A DNA stretch of 64,000 nt from Chromatiales bacterium (lineage in GTDB: Bacteria > Pseudomonadota > Gammaproteobacteria > Thiohalomonadales > Thiohalomonadaceae): assembly GCA_003251535.1 (NCBI GenBank), contig QKFD01000038.1:1-64000 (forward strand), given 5' to 3'. Within the stretch, counting starts at the first letter, position 1; every line of letters starts with the position of its first letter. Under the pieces are notes generated by a model. The model did not search any database and was not told where the DNA came from. It worked only from the letters and a program-made list of their open reading frames with translations. Both the position numbers and the translations under genes were made by a program. Below are positions 53,862-63,300 of the stretch, piece by piece.

Positions 53862-54383
53862 TTACGCCGCTGCATCACGCTGGGGATCGCCACCAAAACG
53901 GGCGTCGATCACCTCCAACAGGGCACCGGCACCCAGCCGATCCGGCGGGTCCAGCTCGCGCACCTTGGCCAGACGCGCACGCCCCTCTTCGATCCGATCC
54001 AGCCGCAGACAGATATAGCCGGCGGCCTTCAAGGCCAATAGGTAAAAACGGACCAGTCCCATGGAACGGATCACCGCGCCACTCAGGTGCTCAGCGGTGA
54101 GGCCCTGCCATTCAGCCGGGAAGCCGACCGTGCGCGCCGCCAGGGCACAGGCGCGGTCCGCCACCACAATGGCATCCTGATAGCGGTGTTGGTAGAAGTA
54201 GAAGCGGTAGAGCCCCACCAATACCGTCAAACTCTCCGGTGCGCGCAGCAGGGCGCGCAGCAGCGGCAGTTCGGCGGTCCCCTCGGAGTAGGCGACCGCT
54301 GCCTCGGTCAACAGCTTGTCCACCTCGTCGGCCAAAGGTTCGTCGAAATAGAGTGAGCTGTTGTCAAAATCGAGTAGATCCAT
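53862..54383 (-). CDS. Nif-cluster TPR-like protein, unknown function
   Basis: About 173 residues if started at the ATG ending at 54383 (MDLLDFDNSSLYFDEPLADE). A start 10 codons earlier at 54413 would overlap cysE by 26 bases. The protein is all-helical with TPR-like pairs: VLVGLYRFYFYQHRYQDAIV, LLALKAAGYICLRLDRIEEG. A similar small helical gene accompanies nifW in some diazotrophs, but I know no tested function. It lies between cysE and nifW in one operon under NifA/sigma-54 control, so a role in nitrogenase assembly is likely. Confidence 0.78.
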   Translation of the reverse strand: MDLLDFDNSSLYFDEPLADEVDKLLTEAAVAYSEGTAELPLLRALLRAPESLTVLVGLYRFYFYQHRYQDAIVVADRACALAARTVGFPAEWQGLTAEHLSGAVIRSMGLVRFYLLALKAAGYICLRLDRIEEGRARLAKVRELDPPDRLGAGALLEVIDARFGGDPQRDAAA

Positions 54384-54387
54384 GGTC

Positions 54388-55161
54388 TCAGCGTCCTTTG
54401 TGGCCGCGCTCATCGCACAGCCCCTCAGCGTCGCAACCGTTACAGTCGGAGGAGTCTCCCCCGAGTCGATTCACCTCTCGCTCCAGATGGGCAATGCGCT
54501 CCACCAGGCAGGTGATGGCGCGACCTACCGGGTCGGGGATGAGGTGGTGATCGAGATCGATACCGTAGGGGTGGGTACGCCGTTCGGCCGCCCGCCGCAC
54601 CACCTTGCCGGGGATCCCCACCACGGTGCGATTGGCCGGCACATCCTCCACCACCACGGAGTTTGCCCCCACTCGCACGTCGTCTCCCAACTGGATGGGA
54701 CCGAGCACCTTGGCCCCCGCCCCCACCAACACCCGATTACCAAGACTAGGGTGGCGCCGCCCCTTGTTCCAGGAGGTCCCACCTAAAGTGACACCGTGGT
54801 AGAGGGTGCAGTCATCCCCCACCACCGCCGTCTCGCCGATGACCACACCTGATCCATGGTCGATGAAGAAACGGCGCCCAATGGTGGCTCCAGGGTGGAT
54901 GTCCACATTGGTGAGCGTGCGGGAGGTATAGGAGAGGAGCCGGGCAAGGAAGCGGAACCCGCGCTGCCAGAGCCGATGGGAGAGGCGGTGCCAGAGGATG
55001 GCATGGACACCGGGATAGGTGATCAACACCTCCACTCCGTGACGCGCCGCCGGATCGCGCTGGAAGACACAACCCACATCTTCGCGCCACTGCGCCCACA
55101 ACCCCGGGATGGGTTCGGTGGGGGCCAGAATCTCTTGTTCAGTCGTCGCACCGCTGGTCAT
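54388..55161 (-). CDS. cysE: Serine O-acetyltransferase of the nif operon
   Basis: A 257-residue enzyme making O-acetylserine, the precursor of cysteine. The start MTSGATTEQ at 55161 has a perfect AAGGAGG site; the frame is open 14 codons further up, across the sigma-54 promoter. The N-terminal helical domain is short. The left-handed beta-helix has [56 protein letters not shown] and [15 protein letters not shown]-like hexads. The C terminus carries cysteines ([11 protein letters not shown]). A dedicated cysE inside nif clusters supplies cysteine sulfur for Fe-S and cofactor assembly, as with Azotobacter cysE1. Confidence 0.93.
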   Translation of the reverse strand: MTSGATTEQEILAPTEPIPGLWAQWREDVGCVFQRDPAARHGVEVLITYPGVHAILWHRLSHRLWQRGFRFLARLLSYTSRTLTNVDIHPGATIGRRFFIDHGSGVVIGETAVVGDDCTLYHGVTLGGTSWNKGRRHPSLGNRVLVGAGAKVLGPIQLGDDVRVGANSVVVEDVPANRTVVGIPGKVVRRAAERRTHPYGIDLDHHLIPDPVGRAITCLVERIAHLEREVNRLGGDSSDCNGCDAEGLCDERGHKGR

Positions 55162-55186
55162 GGGGCACCTCCTTGCGGAATAGTTG

Positions 55187-55202
55187 AGCAAAGGACGTGC
55201 CA
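55187..55202 (-). promoter_or_regulatory. Sigma-54 promoter of the cysE-nifWZM operon
   Basis: Minus strand TGGCACGTCCTTTGCT is a perfect match to TGGCACG-N4-TTGCT. Transcription should start near 55176, about 15 bases before the cysE ATG. Confidence 0.92.
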
Positions 55203-55263
55203 TGGCCTATTTGTATATATTTCAATGAGTTGCAAAGATACCTGGGCGGCGATAGCGGGACAT

Positions 55264-55279
55264 TGTAGGGTTCACGACA
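55264..55279 (-). promoter_or_regulatory. NifA upstream activator sequence of the cysE operon
   Basis: Minus strand TGTCGTGAACCCTACA fits TGT-N10-ACA, centred about 95 bases upstream of the predicted start. The inner bases closely match the nifV element read in the other direction. Confidence 0.85.
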
Positions 55280-55298
55280 AACGGCTCGCCGCCAGCAA

Positions 55299-55330
55299 CC
55301 GCGGGCGCTCTATACACAGAGCACCCGCGG
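55299..55330 (-). terminator. Hairpin after the cytochrome c peroxidase gene
   Basis: A 13-base stem with one G-T pair (CCGCGGGCGCTCT and AGAGCACCCGCGG), loop ATACAC, starts 11 bases after the stop at 55342. There is no T-run, but the stem is very stable. It separates the peroxidase transcript from the NifA site of the next operon. Confidence 0.65.
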
Positions 55331-55341
55331 CGCGGGAGGGT

Positions 55342-56523
55342 TCAGCGATCGCTCAAGGTCTGCAAGAAGGCCACTAGCGCGGCCATCTCACCCGCCGTCA
55401 GGCGCATGTTGCCGATCCCACCACGGCGGGTGACGTTGTCGGCCACCTCTGGGGTGAAGTCGGGATTGACATCCCGGGTGTTGTAGAACTGCACCACCTC
55501 CGCCAGCGTGGCAAACCGGCCATTGTGCATATAGGGGGCGGTGAGGGCGACGTTCCGCAGTGACGGTACCCGGAATTTGCCATTCTCACTGGCGAGGTCG
55601 AGCGCCCCGCCCAACCCTAGATCGACAAACCCGCTGCCCTCCGGATTGAAACCACTCTCCTGGGTATAAAAGGGGTTATTCGGGTTGGCCGGCACGCCGA
55701 TGTTCTGAAAACTAAAGTCCGAGAAGACCTGCGGCGTATCGGTGGCGGGCGCCCCGGCCGGCGGTATCGAGTTGTGGCAGTCGGCACAGCGGGCGGTGCC
55801 GAAGAAGAGGTTGAACCCCCGTAGCTCTTGGGTAGTAAAGCTCTCCTCACCCGCCTGCACGGCATCATATTTAGAGGTAAAGGGGGCCGATTCGGTGGAG
55901 CGTTCATAAGCCGCCAAGGCCGCGGCGACCCGCTCCAGGGCGGTCTCCGGGTCATCCAAGGCGCCACTGCCAAACACCGTATCAAACTGCGCCGAATACC
56001 AGGTGTTGCGCAGCGCCGTCACCCACATGGTCAGATCGGTATTGTTCATCTCCAGCGGATTGAAGAATGGATCCTTGGCCTGGCTCTCAAGATTTAGGGC
56101 GCGCCCGTCAAGAAATAGGCCACCGATATAGGCCTGCCGGTTCTGGTTAAACTGAAACGCCGGGATGTAACCGGTGTAGGCAGAAGAGGGGGCGTTGCGG
56201 TTACCAAAGCGACCGGAATAGGCCCCTGGCGAGGTGGGATTGCCACTGCGCGGATCGGCAAAGCCAGTGAGCGGATCATGGCAGGAGGCGCAGGACTGCC
56301 CGGCAGGATTGGAGAGACTGCTATCGAAAAATATCTGTCGCCCTAGCTGTGCCAAAGAGACCACGTTGATGGGCGTGCCGCGGGTGGTGGTGCTCTGGGT
56401 GGTGGCAGCGGTCGCCGTGGCGTCGGAGGTCAAGGTCGCCGCCAGCGTGTTGTGGGCTACCAATAGGGCGGCCGTGGATAGCAGGGCGGAGATCGCCCGT
56501 GTTGTTGCGGTGCGCAAGGCCAT
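55342..56523 (-). CDS. Di-haem cytochrome c peroxidase family protein
   Basis: A 393-residue periplasmic protein with a signal peptide (ALLVAHNTLAA, cut near residue 29) and two CxxCH haem c sites, CASCH (about 79) and CADCH (about 247). Around them are family blocks GRQIFFDSSLSNPAGQSCAS, DGRALNLESQAKDPFFNPLEM, FNLFFGTARC and FRVPSLRNVALTAPYMHNGR. It belongs to the CcpA/MauG superfamily. It may reduce H2O2 or act as an oxidase with another substrate. It is upstream of the nif operon on the same strand but has its own hairpin end. Confidence 0.92.
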   Translation of the reverse strand: MALRTATTRAISALLSTAALLVAHNTLAATLTSDATATAATTQSTTTRGTPINVVSLAQLGRQIFFDSSLSNPAGQSCASCHDPLTGFADPRSGNPTSPGAYSGRFGNRNAPSSAYTGYIPAFQFNQNRQAYIGGLFLDGRALNLESQAKDPFFNPLEMNNTDLTMWVTALRNTWYSAQFDTVFGSGALDDPETALERVAAALAAYERSTESAPFTSKYDAVQAGEESFTTQELRGFNLFFGTARCADCHNSIPPAGAPATDTPQVFSDFSFQNIGVPANPNNPFYTQESGFNPEGSGFVDLGLGGALDLASENGKFRVPSLRNVALTAPYMHNGRFATLAEVVQFYNTRDVNPDFTPEVADNVTRRGGIGNMRLTAGEMAALVAFLQTLSDR

Positions 56524-56990
56524 ATTCGCTTCCCCTTACTGTTGTTATTCATTTGTCAACTTACGTTGCCAATTGAGAGAAACAGTGGAGAGAGTGAGGA
56601 GAGCGGACCCGCTGCGACGCAATCCACAGTTGCACGGCCAGGCGCCGGACTGACCGGGGGGTTGAACACGGCCGATCCGTGCCGACCCAACCGCCCATCA
56701 TGGCCCCCCAACCGCGCCGCATGGCGCCGTGCTAGAGAGATGACATCTCCATCTGCTAGAGTGGCCCGCTCGAAACTGAGCCACCCCTGCCTAGGGCACA
56801 CCGATGAGAGTGGTGCCCCCACGCTGTATCCCCAAACACCGTCGATAGAAAAGCTCGTGTAGGTAGTAGGCGAGACCTACAACACCAAACCGGCCAGCCC
56901 TCTACCCCACCCGCCTAGGCAACTCAGCTGAGGCGCATCTGGCCCGAGCGGGTCATAAGCCCGTCCCTCAACGTAGTGCAGGAGCCCTTT
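56524..56990. other. Divergent intergenic region, cytochrome c peroxidase to RidA-like
   Basis: A 467-base gap holding two divergent promoters. I see a short palindrome GAGATGACATCTC at 56737-56749 that could be an operator. No coding sequence or RNA family is recognised. Confidence 0.4.
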
Positions 56991-57380
56991 ATGGATTTAG
57001 AACGCAAGAATTACCCCGTCCTGGGCGAGCCCGTCGGCCCCTTTGTCCATGCAGTCCGGCACGGCCAGACGCTCTACCTCTCCGGCCTGACCGCCTTTGG
57101 TAGCGCCGCCCAAACGGCCCCCATAGAACAGCAGGCGCACGCCATCTTCCAGCAGATCCGCGCCATCGCCGAGGCCGAGGGTGCGGGCCTCGACGGCCTC
57201 ATTAAGGTCACGGCATTTGTCACTGATCTGGGGCGCATCGCAGAGCTACGCGAGGCGCTGTTCGAGATCTATGGCACCCATCTGCCCGCCAGCTCGCTTA
57301 TCCAGGTCGCGGCCCTCTTTGCCGACGACCTCAAGATTGAGATCGAGGCGATTATCGCGTTACCGGCCCCCTCGGCCTAA
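56991..57380 (+). CDS. RidA family (YjgF/YER057c) protein
   Basis: A 129-residue protein from ATG 56991 (AGGAG six bases upstream). The YjgF fold blocks are present: FVHAVRHGQTLYLSGLTAFG, QAHAIFQQIRAIAEAEGAGL, IKVTAFVTDL and PASSLIQVAALFADDLKIEI. The arginine normally found before the last strands in true RidA (xxRxx in the RVAV motif) is not obvious: the sequence reads SSLIQVAAL. So imine-deaminase activity is uncertain, and this may be a non-archetypal Rid protein. Confidence 0.88.
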   Translation: MDLERKNYPVLGEPVGPFVHAVRHGQTLYLSGLTAFGSAAQTAPIEQQAHAIFQQIRAIAEAEGAGLDGLIKVTAFVTDLGRIAELREALFEIYGTHLPASSLIQVAALFADDLKIEIEAIIALPAPSA

Positions 57381-57408
57381 GGGATCGCGGCGTGCCCAAA
57401 ATAGGGGG

Positions 57409-57771
57409 CTACCAGTAGAGGCAGATCTGATCGCCGTTAGCCAACTCATAGCTATCGGCCTCCCCTCCCCCGGGGCGACACGGTGCGCTGGTATTGCGCA
57501 CCGGGTATGTCGCTAACACCTCGCCCGCCCTATCCACCTGTTCAAGCACTTCGCTGGCGGCGTCGGAGTACCGATAACGCCGCCCCGCCACCTCAAACAC
57601 AACCCAAGAGATCCCTTGCGCCATGCCACTGCCAACCACCAAACAGCTATCGCTCCCCGCCTGCGCCCCGAGGCGGTAGTCACACCCCACCACCTGGGGA
57701 CCATTGTCATAGCCGTAGGCCAAACAGGGGGTAAGAGAGGCGCTCAGCCAGACCGCTGCCCACTTTTTCAT
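57409..57771 (-). CDS. Small secreted protein of unknown function
   Basis: A 120-residue precursor from ATG 57771 (GAGGAG site) with signal peptide MKKWAAVWLSASLTPCLA. The mature part is beta-rich with cysteines (VVGCDYRLGAQAGSDSCLVV, TSAPCRPGGG, GDQICLYW) that could form two disulfides. It is unrecognised, and lies tail-to-tail with the RidA-like gene. Confidence 0.75.
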   Translation of the reverse strand: MKKWAAVWLSASLTPCLAYGYDNGPQVVGCDYRLGAQAGSDSCLVVGSGMAQGISWVVFEVAGRRYRYSDAASEVLEQVDRAGEVLATYPVRNTSAPCRPGGGEADSYELANGDQICLYW

Positions 57772-57886
57772 TACGAGACTCCTCACGGAAAAACCCACAT
57801 ACGGCCGTGGTCGGCTGGCCACCGCGAGATCCGAATGGTCGTCGGTCCACGGTCACCATCGGTCCGCGCAGGGTGAGTGGAGGCCA

Positions 57887-58324
57887 TTACGGCCAGCGGA
57901 TCACATAGTCCTGTAGATCATCGGGATCGGACAACGCCTCTTCTGAAAAGGCAAAACCGCTCACCGCAATGCCCGCCTTTCGCGTGCTGTCGGCCCGCCC
58001 GGTCAACAGCGGATGCCATGCCGGCAGGGGCTCCCCAGCAGCGAGCAGCCGATAGGCACAAGTGGAGGGCATCCACTGCAACACCTCCGGTTGGTCCGCA
58101 GTGAGCACCAAACAGTCGGGCACCTGCTGCTGCCGCTGCTCGTAGGCTCGGCAACGACAGGTAGCCAGATCGAGAAAACGGCAGGCTACTTGGGTGTAAA
58201 ACACCTCGTCCGTCTCGTCGTCCTGCAACTTATGCAAACAACAGCGGCCACAGCCGTCACACAACGCCTCCCACTCCTCAGGTGTGAGATCGGCCAGGCG
58301 CTTTTCACTCCAAAACGGCTTCAT
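57887..58324 (-). CDS. YcgN-type (UPF0260) cysteine-cluster protein
   Basis: A 145-residue protein with the family start FWSEKRLADLTPEEWEALCD, GCGRCCLHKL, then ACRFLDLATCRCRAYEQRQQ, LPSTCAYRLL-type (MPSTCAYRLL) and WHPLLTGRAD. The eight or more conserved cysteines place it in the CxxCxxCC metal-binding family. Function unknown. The ATG at 58324 is preferred over a TTG two codons earlier. Confidence 0.93.
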   Translation of the reverse strand: MKPFWSEKRLADLTPEEWEALCDGCGRCCLHKLQDDETDEVFYTQVACRFLDLATCRCRAYEQRQQQVPDCLVLTADQPEVLQWMPSTCAYRLLAAGEPLPAWHPLLTGRADSTRKAGIAVSGFAFSEEALSDPDDLQDYVIRWP

Positions 58325-59234
58325 GCGCAAGACTCCCCAACGGAAAAAGGGGCCCTACCCACATTGGCCCCATGGACGACGACGACCCTTCCCTCAAGGA
58401 TGGGCAGGGGCCGGCTAGACAACCCTGGCGCCCCAATAACTATCTGCCCCCCCCACAACGACGCTCCCCCAAGCCCCTAATCAGCGGCCATTCAGCTTCA
58501 ATTCAGCAACCGCTGCCAAGATGGCGCATCCGTGGTGAGGCGGCGCGACCTTTTATCAGGAGCGCCAACCACAAACTGCGGTGATCCCCCCAGAGAGACG
58601 TAGGCGGAGGGGGCACATGCGGGGCATCTATGCCCCTAACAGACGGCGGAACGACCCACTCATCGATGAGGGTGGGTCTACACCGCCCCCTCCGCAGCGC
58701 TGTAGCGAAAGAGATCGGATTGTTGGCGCGCTTGCCTATCAACACCGTTGTCACGGCCAAGAGGCCGGTGGCTTGGGTGTGGTTTCCCCGCCTGGCTCCG
58801 CCCCGTGCGAAGCAGGCTTCAGCCCCGGGCCTTCCCCGGGGCTCTTTTTCCAGCGCCGAAAAGGGCTACCATCCCACTGATTCACCAATGGCCTAGCGCA
58901 TCAACAGCGCCTTCTCAGCCACCTTGCCCTGCACCCGCACCCACTGGCGGCGAGGAGGCCCATCGCCCCTGAGTGCCCAGCGAATCCGCAGACGAACACC
59001 ACACAGGGCCATCCAGCCCAACGGGATAATTACCCTATCCGGAATAGATCGCTGGACGCGCGGCAACTCAAGGTTCCGTTGCACATCCCACCAAGGCCAG
59101 CAATATCAAATACCAATGGGCCTTCGTTCTTAAATCTATCACCATCAGCGTTGCACGGCCTGTCACAAAACCTCAACGACTCAAACCCACATCTCATCCA
59201 ACACAAGGGCTAACCTCACCAAACCCCAAAGCCC
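58325..59234. other. Long intergenic region with a plus-strand terminator
   Basis: A 910-base gap without a gene I can support. It holds an intrinsic terminator at 58821-58850 and a hairpin CGGCC-AAGA-GGCCG at 58754-58767. These suggest that a short plus-strand transcript ends here, although no promoter or RNA family is recognised. Small frames on both strands run through these structures and look non-coding. Confidence 0.5.
58821..58850 (+). terminator. Intrinsic terminator, plus strand
   Basis: A perfect nine-pair stem AGCCCCGGG/CCCGGGGCT with loop CCTTC, followed by CTTTTTC. The nearest plus-strand gene upstream is over 1.4 kb away, so an unannotated transcript probably ends here. Confidence 0.8.
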
Positions 59235-59606
59235 CTAGAGAAAACTACTCCCCAGATACGCACTCAAGGCAATCCCTAGGACGCCAATGATACCGTTCAC
59301 CATCATGCCCGCAGACAGCGCATAACCGGGCGGGATCTCCGCGGAGTTCAGGGTGCGGAGCAGACGCCGATGCTGCCAGATGGAGAATAGGGCGATGAAA
59401 ACCGACAAGAGCACAAAGGACTCACCAATAATGAACGAGACATGCCGCTGAAACAGGCTCACCTCCTCCTTGCCGGAGATCTGCAAAAACAAACCAAATC
59501 GCTCGATGGCAAAACCAAACACCATCAATGAAACACTTGTCCTATTCCAGGCCAATAGGGTTCTCTCGGCCGCAAACAACACTCTGGGATCTTTTAAGTC
59601 TGACAT
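59235..59606 (-). CDS. DUF202 membrane protein (YidH-like)
   Basis: A 123-residue protein with the DUF202 signature DPRVLFAAERTLLAWNRTSVSLMVFGFAIERFG near the N terminus and three membrane helices (about 22-40, 60-85, 100-120). A GTG three codons earlier (59615) is an alternative start. Function of the family is unknown. Confidence 0.9.
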   Translation of the reverse strand: MSDLKDPRVLFAAERTLLAWNRTSVSLMVFGFAIERFGLFLQISGKEEVSLFQRHVSFIIGESFVLLSVFIALFSIWQHRRLLRTLNSAEIPPGYALSAGMMVNGIIGVLGIALSAYLGSSFL

Positions 59607-59811
59607 CGCTGACACACTCCATCCTCAAGCAATACGATGAACTCTCTATATCACTCCCCTACCCTAAACACTGACGCACTACCTCTACCGGGAACCCATT
59701 GCTTTTGGCCCGCACGGTCTCATTGAACCGCGACTGTTTGGCAACACCTTTAATCGCGCCTGCCCGAAGACCAAAAGAGCGGCAGCGAGGGCCTGCTGGC
59801 TGAATAGACCT

Positions 59812-60231
59812 TCACAGACGCCTCCCACCATCACAAAGCTGAATCAACGCCTTTGAGAGCTTCACCATCTGTTGGTTACCGGGCCGATCGCTCAGATTGG
59901 CGATAATGTCAGCCTTCTTGACCTTGATCGCAACGTCAGAGCGCTTCACCCGCTCAATATATTGGACATAAGACTCCTCCCTACGCTTCGTCAACAGGTC
60001 CAGGAGCTGAACCAGGCGCTCGGGGATGCCCAATTCGATCAACTCCTCCCTGCGATATGAGGTATCTTCCAAAACATCATGCAGCCATGCCAATGCCTGT
60101 GCCTCCAGATCGTCCCCCACTTGCGCGACCACCGCCTCCACGTGCGCCATGTAGGGACGGCCATCTTTACGATATTGTCCTAGATGCGCTGCCCGGCTTA
60201 TCTGTTCTGCGGTTCGCAAGATCTCATCCAC
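59812..60231 (-). CDS. Small HD-domain protein, alarmone-hydrolase-like
   Basis: A 139-residue single-domain protein resembling the hydrolase half of RelA/SpoT (MESH1/small alarmone hydrolase type). It has AAHLGQYRKDGRPYMAHVEA, the HD-ED metal site in ALAWLHDVLEDT, and VAIKVKKADIIANLSDRPGN in place of the usual KxADRxxNL segment. It probably cleaves (p)ppGpp or a related phosphorylated nucleotide. It has no synthetase or TGS domain. Confidence 0.82.
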   Translation of the reverse strand: MDEILRTAEQISRAAHLGQYRKDGRPYMAHVEAVVAQVGDDLEAQALAWLHDVLEDTSYRREELIELGIPERLVQLLDLLTKRREESYVQYIERVKRSDVAIKVKKADIIANLSDRPGNQQMVKLSKALIQLCDGGRRL

Positions 60232-60347
60232 TCTCTACCTCCCCGCTGCCCCCCCATACGCGACGCGCCCCACCACCGACCGTGTTATGCCGAATGGGGC
60301 GCCCTCCACACCTGGCGGGCCTGGCCCCACTCGGCCACCGCCTCGCC

Positions 60348-63300
60348 TTACAGGGCGATCACCCGCGCCGCAGGGCACTGCGCCAATATGGCCGCCTCGA
60401 TCTCTTTGACAAAGGCCGCCGAGGCGACGATGAACTGCCGCTCACCCGCCGCCACGGCCCGCTCCAGGGTGGTGACGGTGTAACCCGCGACGCGATACTC
60501 CCCCGCCGCTGCCTTGCGATCGACAACGGCGTTGATGCGGATCCCCGCGGCGACCAACTGCGGCAGGAGCCGCTCGAAAAACTCGCCGGCACCGTAGAGG
60601 GTGGCGGCGTCGAATTGGGCCTGACGGGCGCGCTCCACCAGTAGGCCGGCCACACCATCATGGCGCGGTGCAGAGTTGAGCATCCCATGCAGGAGCCGCA
60701 GCAGCGGTTGTAATGGCAGCGGGAGCTGGGCGTTGTAGGGCGCGAGTTGGGCCTGGGCGGCGCTATGGCCGGGTGGGCTCTGCGGCCGGCGCGGCCGACG
60801 GAGTAGAGGGAGGGGCAGTAGCTCCAGCCGCCGCTGGCCACTGAGCACCATCTCGGCCAGCCACTGCTCAGGCGGTTGCGTCAATGGTCTAGCCAGCAGG
60901 GTCTCGCGCCGCAGGCAGAGGGCGTGGGGATCGCCCCACAGAGGGGTCCGCAGCCCACTGGCAGGGGCAGCGCCGAGCAGCAGTTGCGGCTCGGCGCTAT
61001 CGGGATCGGTGGTGGTCAGTAGCAGGAGATCGGCCTGGCTCTGGACCATGGCGTTGGCCAACCGCGGGAGGGCATCTTCGGCCAGCTCCGTCTCCGAGCC
61101 GAGGAGCAGTAGCAGTGGGGCCGCGGGCAGCTGCTGGTGGAGCACCTGCGGGGCGCACCGCGCCACCGCCGCAGCAACCGGTGGCAGCGCTACATCAGGG
61201 GGGGCGACCAGTAGGAGCAGGGGCTGAGGCCCGGTCGGCGGGCGCAGATCGGCCAGCAGGCGGGGCAGCCCATCACCGGGCTCCCACAGGATGACCACCG
61301 CCAGCGCCTGCGACGGCGGCGCAGGCGGCAGGGGGGCGGCGGGCTGTTGATGCCACTCAACCCAGGCCGCCTCATTGGCAGCAAAGCGGATGGCGGGTTG
61401 GGCGGGGGCGAGCCCCTCCTGGGCCAGTTGCTCCAACCGCTCCGCCAGCGCCGCGGCGTCAAAGGGGAAGCAGGTGGTGGCCACCTGCTGGGGGGCGATA
61501 AGCTCCGGGATACCGCCACTGTGGCAGGCGATAAAAGGGATCCCGGCGGCGAGACACTCATAGACGGTGTTGGGGGAGTTGTCGGCGGGAGAGGCCATTA
61601 CCGCCACTCGACCGGGCTGGCGCAGATAGGCCATCGCCTGTGGCTGGTCGTAATCGGCGATCACCTGCCACGACCAGGGCCACGGCCCTCCTCGGCGCGC
61701 CAGATAGGGGCCGCTCGCCTGACCACGCACCTGGGCGTGGCGCCCGAGGAAGGTGATACGCAGCGCCGCCGCTGCCGGCCGTCGAGCGAGCCGATCAAGC
61801 GCATCGCAGAACAGCTCCAGCCCCTTGCGGGTCTCCAGGCGGCCGAAAAAGACCAGCTCGCTCACCGGCCGCGCCCCCTCCTCCTCGACCGACGCCGGAG
61901 CGGTGCGGGCGGCGGGGGGGACGATGTAGGGCTGGATGTAGAAGGCGGCCGGCAGCTGCCAACCTGCCGCCACCATCCAGCGGGCGAGATAGCGGCTCGG
62001 ACTCCAGCCGACATCGGCCAGACGGAGGCTCTCCCGCTCCATGAAGTCGAGATCGAGCAGGGCCGGCTGGTCCAGCAGCTCGTCGTTGCACTCCCTAATC
62101 CAGAGGCTGGAGCTGTGACAGCCGACCACCAGGCTGGTGTGGGCGAAGGCGACGCCGCAGCGCTTGGCGGCCAGGGCGTAGTAACCGATACCACCGTGCT
62201 CTTGGAAGTGGATGGTGTCGAAGCGATCATGCTCGGCCAGCCAGCGGTAGACCGCCTGGGCGCGCACCAGGTAGCCAGGTTGGCCCGGACCCCCCTCCCC
62301 TGGCGGCAGTGGCACCAGCTCCACCCCGAGCTGGCGGTAGTGCCCTATCCAGTGGTCGATGGTGGCACTCTCGCACTCACTACCGCGGGTGTAGAGGAAG
62401 GTGACCGGATGGCCAGCAGCGGCCAGCGCCAGCCCCAGGCTGGTGTGGGCGGTGCCGATGCCGCCGTTGCGGTAGACGCCGTTGAACTCGGTACTGACGA
62501 TGCAGATCCGCCGCCGTGGCCCAGCCAGCGGGGCGCTCAAGGGGAGCGCTGACCACGGCTCCAGCGCCGGAGCGCCTGGGGCAGTGAGTTGGCGCAGCCG
62601 CTCACCACTCTGCCAGGCCCAGGCATCAGTGATGATGGCATCGATGCTGGAGCGCTCGGCACGCCACTGGAGCAGCGCCTGGGCGCGGCTGGGATCGGCG
62701 TAGAGTTCAGGGGGATCACCCGGCCGACGCGGGGCGGTGGCCACCTTGGCCGGCCGACCGGAGATCCGCTCCACCGCCGCCACCACCTCCCGCACCGAGA
62801 CCCCCAGGCCTGTACCAAGATTGAGGGCAACACTGGTGCCGCCCTGCGCTAGGTAACGCAGGGCGGCGACATGGGCCGCCGCCAGATCAACGACGTGGAT
62901 GTAGTCGCGCACCGCGCTGCCATCGGGGGTGGGGTAGTCATCGCCAAACAGCTGGAGCTGGAAGTCGGGGTCGAGCACGCTGCGAATGGCGAGGGGGATG
63001 AGATGGGTCTCCGGCGCGTGCAGCTCGCCGATGCGCCCCGCCGGATCGGCACCGGCGGCGTTGAAGTAGCGCAGCGCCACCGAGCGGACGCCATAGGCGG
63101 CAGCATAGTCGGCCAGGATCTGCTCCACCATCAGCTTGGTGGTGCCGTAGGGGCTGATAGGGGCCTGGCGCTGCTGCTCACCGATGGGCAGCCGCTCCGG
63201 CAGACCGTAGGTGGCGCAGCTGCTGGAGAAGACCAGCTGAGTCACCGCATGGTGGCGCATCGCCGCCAATAAGGTGAGGGTGCCGACCACGTTGTTATCG

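Noticed and set aside
58893-59084. 63-codon minus-strand frame rich in Arg/Leu
   Set aside because: No ribosome binding site and no recognisable sequence; composition is what GC-rich non-coding DNA gives.
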